A DNA stretch of 64,000 nt, taken from Vicugna pacos. Its lineage: Eukaryota; Chordata; Mammalia; Artiodactyla; Camelidae. Shown piece after piece: positions 55,470 through 64,000 of this stretch. The notes under the pieces are model-generated. The model worked only from the letters and a program-made list of their open reading frames with translations, ran no database searches and was not told where the DNA came from. The position numbers and the translations under genes were made by a program. Each line of letters begins with the position of its first letter. Positions within the stretch are counted from its first letter, which is position 1. Location of the stretch: assembly GCF_048564905.1 (NCBI RefSeq), contig NC_133001.1, positions 19,469,743-19,533,742 of the forward strand. The letters are read 5' to 3'.

Positions 55470-56440
55470 AAAACTTTTAAAATTTTATTATTTTAACAGC
55501 CTTTTTAAAAAAAAAACAGTTTTATGTTCACAGCAAAATCAAGCAGAAGGTATGGATATTTCCCATATACCACACATATATAGCTTCCCCCATTAACAAC
55601 ACTGCTCACCAAAATGGTGTATTTGTTATAATTAGTGAAGCTACATTGATACATCATAGTTACCCAAGTCCATAGTTTACATTAGGATTCACTCTTTGTG
55701 TTGTACATTCTATGGGTTTTGACAAATGCATAATGACATGTATACATCATTATGATATCATACAGAATATTTTCACTACCCTAAAAATACTCTGTACTTT
55801 GCCTAGTCATGTCTTCCTTCCTCCTAAGCCCTGGAAACCACTGAAATATCTCCATAGTTTTGTCTCTTTCTTCCTGAATATCACATAGTTGGAATCATAC
55901 ATTATGTAACTTTTTCTGATTGACTTCTTTCACTTAGTAATGTGCATGTAAGTTTCCTCCATGTCTTTTAATGCCTTGATAGCTCATTCCTTTTTAGTGC
56001 TAAATAATTTTCCATTGTCTGGATGTACCACAGTTTATCCATTCACCTACTGATAGACATCTTGGTCACTTCCACGTTTTGGCAATTATGAATAAAGCTG
56101 CAGTAAACATTCATGTGCAGGTTTTTTGTGTGGATATGTTTTTAATTCTTTTGGGTAAATACCAAGGAGTGCATTTGTTGGATTGGATGATAAGAGTATA
56201 TGTTTAGTTTTGTAAGAAGCCACCAAACTGTCATCCAAAGTGAATGTACCATTTTGCATGCTCACCAGAAATGAATGAAAATTCCTGATGCTCCGTACTT
56301 CATCAGCGTCTGGTGTTGTCAGTGGTCTGGATTTTAGCTTTTCTGATAGGTGTACAGTGGTATCTCCTTGTTGCTTTAAATTGCATTTCCCTAATGCATC
56401 TTTTCATATGTTTATTTGCTATCTGTAACTTTTAAATATT
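55470..56440 (-). mobile_element. L1 3' end, antisense, well preserved
   Basis: 'acagcaaaatcaagcagaag' (55531-55550), 'cacatagttggaatcataca' (55882-55901), 'tcattcctttttagtgctaa', 'ccattcacctactgatagac' (56039-56058), 'aataaagctgcagtaaacat' and 'ttgctttaaattgcatttcc' follow the reversed L1 3' UTR and ORF2 end of a eutherian L1. Confidence 0.93.
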
Positions 56441-56738
56441 TTGACCACAAATCCGTGCACATTTTTAAAAAAACATATGCCAACAGATGTGGAGAATCAA
56501 CCCCGTAAGTTAGAAGTGAGTGGCTGGCTGACATCAGTGGGCTGAGAGGCTATGTGCAGAGCAGGCTGAAAAATGGATGCCAGACGACTTAGATCTCAGC
56601 TAAAGGATAGTGTTTCAGTTACTGAACTTATAGCCATTGGACCTTTTGAGAATCATGATCTTTAGAAAGGTTTTTCTTATGTGAAAAACTAACTTTTTCC
56701 TAGGCATCATCTTGAATTATTAGAAAAAAGTTTCAGCT

Positions 56739-57105
56739 TGTTATATACTGAATTGTATCCCCCAAATTCATATACTGAATTTCTAGCTCCCAGGGTGACT
56801 ACATTTGGAGACAGGGCCTTTAAGGAGGTAATTCGGATTAAATGAGTCATAAGGGCCCTGATCCAGTGACTTAAATCCTTATAAGAAGAGGAAGAGACAC
56901 CAGACATGTGCAAGCACAAAGGCCATGTGAGGACACAGAACGCAGCTGTCTGTGAGCCAAGGACAGAGGCCTTAGGAGAAACCAGTCCTGCCAGCATCTT
57001 GATTTCAAACTTCTAACCTTCAGAATTTGGGAAAATAAATGTCTGTTGTTTAGACCACCCAGTTGGTAGTATTTTTTATGGCAGCCCCAGCTGACTGATA
57101 TACCA
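56739..57105 (+). mobile_element. MLT1/MST-type solo LTR (ERVL-MaLR fossil)
   Basis: It begins 'tgttatatactgaattgtat', then 'cccccaaattcatatactga', 'ttataagaagaggaagagac' (56879-56898), 'aataaatgtctgttgtttag' (57035-57054), and ends 'ccccagctgactgatatacc', running TG to CA. The full LTR order is kept, including AATAAA. It is the best-preserved MaLR LTR of the window. The minus frame 56707-56997 is antisense to it. Confidence 0.9.
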
Positions 57106-57649
57106 AAATAAAATGCTTAACCTAAATAAAATGAATTTATCCACATTAAGAAACATTCAGTCTATTTGCACTACAAAAATTACAGATGGAATTCAAAGTG
57201 ATGCAGCATGCTCAGTATCTTCCATTTTTTTCCTAGCTCAATTCTTCCACTGGATTTTGAGCGGTAATGATGAAACTACTGGTTTTTAAGATACTCTTAA
57301 TGATCCATCATACTGAAGTAATAAAAGAACCCCACTTGATGGTGGAATATAAATTTGGCTTACTGTGATATAGTTGGGCTATTAAAAATAGTTAAGGAAC
57401 TGCATCTTGTTTATAGTTGTCCTTTTATGATAATCTGATGTGTACAACATGAAAAGTACTGACACGTGAGAAGTTTTGCCAAAAATGTAAATTCTGCGGC
57501 TGTGAAAACAGCTCTACCAACAAAATATATACTAAAATCATGAAACCTCAAATATGACATTTTGTCTAATTTTAAATTCAAAACACTTAGCAAATGACCT
57601 GATAACTAAAGGAACACAATTGAGTTTTCTTATCTCAGAAACTTTACAT
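57106..57649. other. Unassigned AT-rich sequence
   Basis: No gene or repeat recognised. Confidence 0.45.
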
Positions 57650-58085
57650 ATATATTTTATATTGTGTTGCTTTGGTTTTATATTTATTTTAAATTATTTA
57701 TTGTAGAAAAATTTAACCATATATAGAAATGTAAAGAAGAACATAGTCAAGTTCTTCACCATTACCCATCATCAACAGTAATCAATACCTGGCCCATCAT
57801 GTGCTCATTTATACACCTACCTACTTCCTCTTATCATTTCTGAGCAAATATAGGCTGTATTATTTCTTCTGTAAATATTTCAGTATGTTTCTCTGAAAAT
57901 TAATAGCTTCTTTTAAAGATACCCATGATATCATTATTATTCTAAAAATTCAACAATAAATTCTTAATATCAGAAAAGATTTGATCATTGTTTAAGTTTT
58001 TCCAATTTCTCACAAATACCACAATTATTTTTACAATTTCTTTTTTTAAAATCAGGAACCAACTAAGTTCTAAAGGTTTTATAGC
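57650..58085 (-). mobile_element. Old L1 (L1ME-type) 3' UTR, antisense
   Basis: 'aaatatttcagtatgtttct' (57874-57893), 'gatatcattattattctaaa' (57928-57947), 'attcaacaataaattcttaa' and 'aaatcaggaaccaactaagt' (58049-58068) follow the reversed L1ME 3' UTR closely. Confidence 0.85.
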
Positions 58086-58735
58086 AGAGCAGGTGACTCC
58101 TTGGCTTCTGCACAATGGATAGACCAAATATCAAGGCAACGATCTTTTGCAGAGAGAAAAGGCTTTATTTCAGGGCACCCAAGCAGGGAGGCCAGTGACC
58201 AGATCTGCCTCTTGGGTAAGATTTGAATGGGGGGATTTATCATGGAAGCAGGGAGCAAGCGGGGAGGGGGCCCAGAGATGATTGGTGGAAAGCAAATTGC
58301 AAGTTTCAGGAACTCTCTGTGCAGGTGTGACTGTTCTCCATACCGCATCATGGGTTGCATGTGCAAATTCAGCAAGGTTCCTTATGCAACACGCGGTGGG
58401 TTTTTGTCCTGTCACGTCTAAAGTTCACTATGTCATTCTAGCTCCTCAGTGCTCCTGCGTGTGAGGCTTAGTCAGGGACTGTCAGCAAGTTGTCTCCTTA
58501 TCTGGGGTTTCTCTGGTACTCTGCAGAACAAGCTGGGTGTTCTCGGTCTGTCATCTTGTTTCACCTGATGGGCCTTGTTAGTTAGAGGGCACAATTTCCG
58601 TTTCTCTCCATCTTTCTCTTTTTCTGTATAATTTGAAGCTTATTCGTTGAATCAGAAACAAGATCAGCCATATCCTGTAGTTCACTTTTTGCTGGTTGCA
58701 TCCCTCATGTGTCCTTTAACATGCTCTTCTCTCTT
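58086..58735 (-). mobile_element. ERV-type LTR fossil, antisense (family not assigned)
   Basis: On the minus strand 58164-58169 reads as AATAAA in 'gaaataaagccttttctctc', followed by about 80 bases ending near 58085, like R and U5 of an LTR. The rest, GC-richer than its neighbours, would be U3. It abuts an old L1. I do not know the family; no internal retroviral genes are visible. Boundaries are rough. Confidence 0.45.
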
Positions 58736-58739
58736 TGTT

Positions 58740-59185
58740 GGAAGAGTTATTGAGAGGACGTGACCAGCAGTTACCTGCGAGCTGGCCCTGGGCAATCAGA
58801 GTCTCCTCACCCCTCCTCTGTCCTTGAAATGTAGGTTCCACCCACTGTTCCCACAGCTGGAGCTGTTTTCAAAGACGCAGCTTTGAGAGAGAAATGTATT
58901 TCTGAGACCATCTGGACAGTGTACATGACTGAACCCTGTTAAAGCCTCTAAATAAACTTTTAAGATTCTAGTGGGTGAGTGTGAAGATCTACTCGTCTTG
59001 CAGCTGCCCAGGACAAACCTGGTAACTAAGCCCCTTTGCTTATTAAACCTACCACCTACCCATCTGGAGTGCTCTGCCTCTTTCTCAGATCTCTTCCTTC
59101 CTTCCCTGTATAGGGGCCAGTTTCAGATTTCACCTGGTAAATTTCCAAGTATGCAAACCAACACTCTCATGTATGTTTATATAGA
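58740..59185 (+). mobile_element. LTR-like fossil segment, + strand (family not assigned)
   Basis: It contains 'aagcctctaaataaactttt' with AATAAA at 58951-58956, then a CT-rich and GC-richer tail ('ctttgcttattaaacctacc', 'ctctgcctctttctcagatc') resembling R-U5 text of an LTR. It lies in opposite orientation to the preceding segment. It may be a separate insertion. Tentative. Confidence 0.4.
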
Positions 59186-60219
59186 TTAGAACTGGAGGCT
59201 TGAAGTAATTCAGATTTATCAATTTCTCTTTTTCTAACAATGCTATTTCATAGATAATAGTATTGTGTTTATCTAAAATGAGGCACATAATATCTGTTTT
59301 TCTTGTTTTCTGATGTTAACAGTAATTGTTGATTAATACCTAGATTGATAAATTAGAGTATATAAAATGATAATGTAAGTTTATTTATCCTATTATTTTA
59401 TTATCTGAAATTCTCTCTCTTTTGTCTGCTGTGTGATTATCAAAAACAAAAAACAAAAACACAGTTATGGTAGAAAATGGTAGGATATATATTTAATTTT
59501 TTAAATTTACCTCACATCATAATGAGTCAATTTACCAGAATATTCAAACAATGGGCATTTAGCGTTTAGCATCATGATGAACTGGTGTATTTAAATGTAT
59601 TTTAGGTATTTAAATAACCTTTTTTGATGCTCCACTTTCCCCATCTTCACCCAGAGTGAGACTCCTCAATTACTACTGAGTCCTTTGGCATGACCCTAGC
59701 AGTGAGTTTGAGATCTGTTTTTTCGCTATCCAAGATAAAAGCTTCCATGCAGACATTACACAGTCACTGGCACTTTAAAAGAACTTTGGTTTATTTTATA
59801 GGAAAATGATATGAGACCAAAGTATGGGCACTAAAAGTATTCTTTGCTACCAGGTTGTCATTGTTTTATGAACTTTCCAATAGATGTGAATAGGAAAAGT
59901 CCTTTAAAAATTTTGTTTGGTGATTACATTTCAATTTAATTGTGTTTTGTAATTATTAAAGTATTATTCAATTAAAATCAAGTTTATAAGACTATGTATA
60001 TTAAAGCATGCACTTTATATACTAAAATGCTTCAACCTAATTCCCCAATACCTTAGGTAACCAACTAGAAATAGTCTTTCCTTATTTTTTCTATTTTATA
60101 TTCTCTCTTTCTCTCTCTTCCTTTCCCCTCTCTCCCCTGCTTCCTCTTGTTGAAGCAGGAGCGTCAGAAAACGTATGATAGCAGTATAGTTGAGAACTGA
60201 TGGGCCACATGATAGCAGG
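59186..60219. other. Unassigned AT-rich sequence
   Basis: No gene or repeat recognised, apart from a pyrimidine tract near its right end. Confidence 0.45.
60097..60149. repeat. Polypyrimidine (CT) tract
   Basis: Almost only C and T for about 53 bases, with one G. The antisense frames 60091-60434 owe their length to it and to the L2. Confidence 0.9.
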
Positions 60220-60430
60220 TGATGAAAAACAGTGACATTTGGAATATATTTGGAAGGTAGAACCAGCAGCATTTGATGATGGATAGACTGTATGTGTAGA
60301 GTGAGGAAATGAAAGAAAACAGATAAACTGTAAAGTTTTTGGCATAAGCAATAGGGTAAATGGAGATGCCATTTACTGAGACAGGAAAGACTGGAGGAGA
60401 AATACATTTGAAGGGGAAAACGTTCCCGTT
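60220..60430 (-). mobile_element. LINE-2 ORF2 fragment, antisense
   Basis: 'tttggaaggtagaaccagca' (60249-60268), 'gcatttgatgatggatagac', 'aaagtttttggcataagcaa', 'tggagatgccatttactgag' (60360-60379) follow the reversed L2 very closely for such an old element. Confidence 0.88.
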
Positions 60431-61284
60431 CCATAAAAAAGAATATTCTGTAATATACTCATCTTATTTATACATGTGGACACTTAAACCATGTATGAAA
60501 AATATTTCTTATCCTATTAGAACCACAGTTAACTTATCGTCTTGGTAATATCAAACAGTATCTCAAACTTGAATTTGTATTTTCAGGTTGAAAAAGAAAA
60601 AGAGCATTCTATGACATTCAAAAAAATGTCCTTGCACTTACAGCTAGGCTATGTTATTCTATTAGATATAGAAAAATTTCACAGAGTTTTAATCTCAGAC
60701 AAAGTTACTCTGAGGCCAAGATAAGTGAGACAAAGCAAGACCGCTTCATAATTTTGTCCAAGCACAAACAGAAACAGTCACTGTGCAACTCAGAAAATAC
60801 CAAATGCTTCCTTTCTTGACCAAAATGAATAACTGCTACTTTACCAATGACAACCTTATCTTCTCTCTAATTTTTTCTTCCCATAGATAGAATTTATTGA
60901 GATAACTTATCATAGAATTGCCCCTGCTTTCTGACAGCATCCAACCTAAAGCATATCCTGCTACTGTAGACCCTCCCCCAAATCACTAACCAAAGCCTAA
61001 ATCCTGTAATAAGTATTTTTTAACAACTTCTTACTGAGACACCACTGTCCTCCATGTGTGTGTTCTTCCTCATTGATAATAAATGATAATAAACCCAACT
61101 TGCATAACTGCACATGCATTCCTGGACATTTTTGTCTAAAGCACATTGACAATTGTTATTTGAAATGTTTTTTTTTAATTACACTATGATGCAGTATTCA
61201 GATAAAATTATGATATTCTGGATTACTTATCATTTCTTGTATTCAGTTAAGGCAATGGGAATCACTGTGTGTCTTAGGTTAGGT
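60431..61284. other. Unassigned AT-rich sequence
   Basis: No gene recognised. Plus frames 60360-60724 and 61153-61437 lack known domains. Confidence 0.45.
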
Positions 61285-61640
61285 AATAAACTTTCTAAGA
61301 TAAACAATGATTGGAGTCAGGATAGGCTGTGTTATGGTGAAGAAACAAAGAAAATCCACAGTCTCAGTTGCTTAATAAAGTTTACCACTCTCATCTTACC
61401 TGTATTTTGTGAATCAGAAAGGGCTTCTACTCAGTAGTCATTTAGGGACCCAGGATGATGGAGACTCATTTTAGACATATGTAATCTACGGTCACCGAGG
61501 TCAAGAAGACAGGATGCTGTGAAATGTGCACTGACCCATGAGTCTTCTTCCCAGAAGTGACACTCCTTTCCTATCAAGATTACACAGCCAGTTGTACGTT
61601 TAGTCTTTTTTTCTCTGAACAATTTTGTCAGACTCAAAAG
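61285..61640 (-). mobile_element. Old MLT1-type LTR, antisense (fossil), first of two
   Basis: 'gtcaggataggctgtgttat' (61317-61336), 'ccacagtctcagttgcttaa', 'tcatttagggacccaggatg' (61439-61458) and 'cttcccagaagtgacactcc' follow the reversed order of an old MaLR LTR: 'ataggctaggttatgctg', 'tcagggacccaggctgatgg', 'ggaagtgacacatgtcac'. Confidence 0.7.
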
Positions 61641-62164
61641 ACTAACTCAGAAACAACTAAACCCATGGAGAGGTTTTGACTAACACTGGGTGATTAAGTG
61701 TGACATTTAAAGATTTCGTCTACTTTTACTGTGATGCTGGCTGAATTTTATTAGACTTATTTGACTTTTATTTGCATTTTATTTGACTTACTACTCAAAA
61801 GCCTTTTTTTTTTTTCCTACTAACTCTTTAAACTCTACATCTCTGGATTTTCTTCTATTCTCTTTCAATACTGTTTGAAAATTGACCATTTGCTTTCTGA
61901 ATTTACATGTATCTGTTATTATATTGTCAAAGGACTCCTCTAATCACCAATTTATAATATTAACATACTGTTTTCCAGTCTCTTCACCTAAAGCTGTAAG
62001 CTCATTGGTACATTGTCTACTGCTCAAATTACTATAGGTGAGAGTTTTACCAAGTGTTTTATTGTTGCTTGTCACTGATCACCATCCTCCCATTCTCTAA
62101 AAACTGTTGTCTCACCAACTACCATTCCGTGCAGTAGCAACATCCCACATCTTGAACCAGTTTT
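61641..62164. other. Unassigned AT-rich sequence between two MaLR LTR pieces
   Basis: I see no retroviral internal sequence and nothing else recognisable. Confidence 0.45.
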
Positions 62165-62540
62165 TGTATTAATCAAGATAAATATGGCTATGCTTCTGGT
62201 AATGAACTGTCTCAGCATCTCAATGGCTTAAAACAACAAAGCTTATTTCTCACTCCTTATCTTTACCTGTCAGCAAAGAGGCTCTGACTTTAGTGGCCAT
62301 TTGAGTGCCCTAGTAGTGGGGAAAAAATTAAGTTGGGAATATTATACTTCTGTCCAAAAAAATTATGTCTTATTTCCATTCATATTTTCTTGGCCAACCC
62401 ATGTTACATTGCTTTACCTCATTTCAAGTCAGCGAAGAATTGTACTCCTGCTATGTGCCCAGGGGGAAGAATCAGAATAGTTGGTGTACAGCTCAAATGA
62501 CTACCTCAGTGCTGAAACCAAATATTAATCAGATTCCAAA
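62165..62540 (-). mobile_element. Old MLT1-type LTR, antisense (fossil), second of two
   Basis: 'ctcaatggcttaaaacaaca' (62219-62238), 'aagcttatttctcactcctt', 'tgctatgtgcccagggggaa' (62448-62467) and 'tggtgtacagctcaaatgac' match the reversed old MaLR LTR. Same orientation as the piece at 61285. Confidence 0.7.
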
Positions 62541-62727
62541 CATCTATCAATCAAAATCCCACTGGTTTCTAAGAAGACCAGGTTAACATCTAGAGATACA
62601 TAAATTAAGGAGAGAAAGTTAAATGAGCAAATGAAAGAAAGCAACAAGATTAAGAGGGAAATTCAGAAACAGTTCCATTTTTTCCAGTATTCTTTGAAAT
62701 TATATTGTCAATCCTGATATACTAATG

Positions 62728-62948
62728 CAGGCAGCATCAACTTTTTTTTTTTTATAAGAACTAGATAGTAAATATTTTAGGCTTTGTTGGCCATATGGCT
62801 TCTGTCTTCTCAACTCTGTATTAAAATGCCAACACAACCATAGAGAATATGTTAATGAATAGGTGTTACTATGTTCCAATAAAACTTTATTTACAAAACC
62901 AGATGGTATGTCACATTTGGTTCACAGGCAATATTTTGCTGACCTTTA
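62728..62948 (+). mobile_element. hAT-Charlie-type MITE
   Basis: 'gatagtaaatattttaggct' (62764-62783), 'ttggccatatggcttctgtc', 'ccaataaaactttatttaca' (62876-62895) and 'caatattttgctgacctt' follow a common mammalian MITE that runs 'ggtcggcaaactttttctgt' to 'gtttgccgacccc'. I am not sure of the family name. Confidence 0.85.
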
Positions 62949-63009
62949 TAATAAGAATCTGTATGCATGCACATATTTTGATAAATGTGGTGTCCAATAA
63001 TGGCCAAAT

Positions 63010-63935
63010 ATAGAACAATAGAATTTTTTTATCGAAGTATAGTTGATGTGCAATTTTATATGTTGCAAATGTACAATATAGTGATTTAAAAATTTTAAGT
63101 TATACTCCATTTATAGTTATTATAAAATATTGGATATATTTCCCATATTGTACAGTATGTCCTTGTAGCTTACTTTATACATAATAGTTTGTACCTCTTG
63201 ATCCCCTGCCCCTCTGTTGCCCCTTTCCCATTCCCTCTCTCTACTGGTAACCACAGTTTGTTCTCTGTACCAGTGACTACACTTTTATTTTTTTTAATAT
63301 ACACAGAAGTGCAACATGTGTGCTTCTCTTTTTTTTTTAATGGAGGTACTGGAGATTGAATTCCATGAATGCTAAGCATGCACTCTAGCACTGAGCTAAC
63401 CCACCCTCAGCTTTTTTTTTTGTTATATTCACTAGTTTGTTGTATTTTTTAGATTCCACACATAAGTGATATCATACAGTATTTGTCTTTCTCTGTCTGA
63501 CTTATTTCACTAAGCGTAATACTCTCCAAATCCATCCAAGTTGCTGCAAATGGCAACATTTCATTCTTTTTACAGTTGAATAGTATTCCATCTATTCATC
63601 TGTTGATGGACACTTTAAGTTGCTTCCATAGCTTGATCATTGTAAATAATTCTGCTGTGAACATTGGGGTGCATGTATCTTTTTCATTTTTGTTTCTTTC
63701 AGATATACCTCGGCAGTGGAATTGCTCAGTCATATGGTAGTTCTATTCTTGGTTTTTTTCCACAGTGGCTGCACCAGTTTACATTTCTAACAGTGTAGGA
63801 GGGTTCTCTTTTCTCCATATTCTTACCAACATTTGTTACTTGTATCCTTTTTGATGGTAGCCTTTCTGACAGGTGTGAGGTGATATCTCATTGTGGTTTT
63901 GATTTGCATTTCCCTGATGATTAGCAATGCTAATG
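63010..63935 (-). mobile_element. Cetartiodactyl-type L1 3' end, antisense
   Basis: 'tcgaagtatagttgatgtgc' (63033-63052), 'gtacagtatgtccttgtagc', 'agattccacacataagtgat' (63451-63470), 'ccatccaagttgctgcaaat' (63533-63552), 'gaacattggggtgcatgtat' (63659-63678) and 'ggtgtgaggtgatatctcat' (63873-63892) follow the reversed L1 of even-toed ungulates with good preservation. A vic SINE interrupts it and a small gap lies near 63592. It stops abruptly at 63935. Confidence 0.92.
63335..63412 (-). mobile_element. Camelid vic SINE, antisense, nested in L1
   Basis: 'aatggaggtactggagattg', 'aattccatgaatgctaagca' and 'actgagctaacccaccctca' are the reverse complement of the SINE head, with the B box inside 'ggagattgaattcc'. 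T runs border both sides (63329-63338 and 63412-63421). It split the L1, so it is younger than that insertion. Confidence 0.88.
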
Positions 63936-64000
63936 CTCTGGGAGCTAGTCTTCCTAGTGCAGGGCCCCTGGGCTGGGGAGCCTGACATGGGGCTCAGAAC
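63936..64000. other. GC-rich sequence fused to the L1 break, unresolved
   Basis: After 'gatgattagcaatg' the L1 text should go on with 'ttgagcatcttttcat' but changes to GC-rich 'ctgggctggggagcctgaca'. It may be another L1 segment in inverted orientation. It is cut by the window edge. Confidence 0.4.

Noticed and set aside
58086-59185. A complete provirus between the two LTR-like segments
   Set aside because: The segments are in opposite orientation and adjacent, with no room for and no sign of internal genes.
1-64000. CRISPR arrays, operons, phage or bacterial systems
   Set aside because: No regularly spaced repeats, no compact genes and no ribosome-binding sites. Everything points to mammalian nuclear DNA.
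1-64000. CpG island or gene promoter
   Set aside because: CG dinucleotides are sparse everywhere; the GC-richer patches belong to the RPL28 retrocopy, LTR-like pieces or short islands without CpG clustering.

Overview
This is mammalian nuclear DNA, most likely from a camelid (camel, llama or alpaca lineage). The best evidence is three copies of a tRNA-derived SINE of the camelid 'vic' type. The full copy (about 6844-6991) keeps A-box and B-box promoter remnants and perfect 12-bp target-site duplications. An L1 3' end of the kind that spread in even-toed ungulates (63010-63935) and two artiodactyl-looking Tigger MITEs agree with this. I saw no Bov-tA, BovB or CHR-type SINE. All family names are from memory of consensus sequences; nothing was searched.

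I found no intact protein-coding gene. Every long open frame falls in a known repeat, lies antisense to one, or shows no recognisable protein. The only host-gene relic is a processed pseudogene of ribosomal protein L28 (about 34705-35208, + strand). It has a poly-A tract, a lost start codon and early stop codons. The window therefore looks like a gene desert or the inside of a very large intron.

Layout: 0.5-3.4 kb is a 5'-truncated L1 with a compound AAT/AAC microsatellite in its reverse transcriptase. 3.4-9 kb is a run of MIR and L2 fragments, a MER5-like hAT element and the best SINE. 9.2-12.6 kb holds an antisense L2, a repeat-poor GC-richer stretch with a CTCF-like motif, and an MLT1 LTR. 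15.9-17.9 kb is probably one long L2 split by a SINE and a TA microsatellite. 22-32 kb is a dense mosaic of L2, L1, MIR, Tigger and MaLR pieces, including an L2 lying inside another L2. 34-38 kb has a palindromic MITE, the RPL28 pseudogene and a Tigger MITE. 38.5-46.6 kb is AT-rich and poor in recognisable repeats apart from two MaLR LTRs. 46.6-64 kb is again repeat-dense, with five antisense L1 3' ends, three more MLT1 pieces, two opposed ERV-type LTR-like segments and a hAT MITE. A SINE sits inside the young L1 at the right edge.

No genes act together here. The layers record insertion history: L2 and MIR oldest, then MaLR, Tigger, hAT and older L1, then cetartiodactyl L1 and camelid SINEs. 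Possible function is limited to unexplained repeat-poor stretches and two CTCF-like motifs, all unproven. No new biological system was found.
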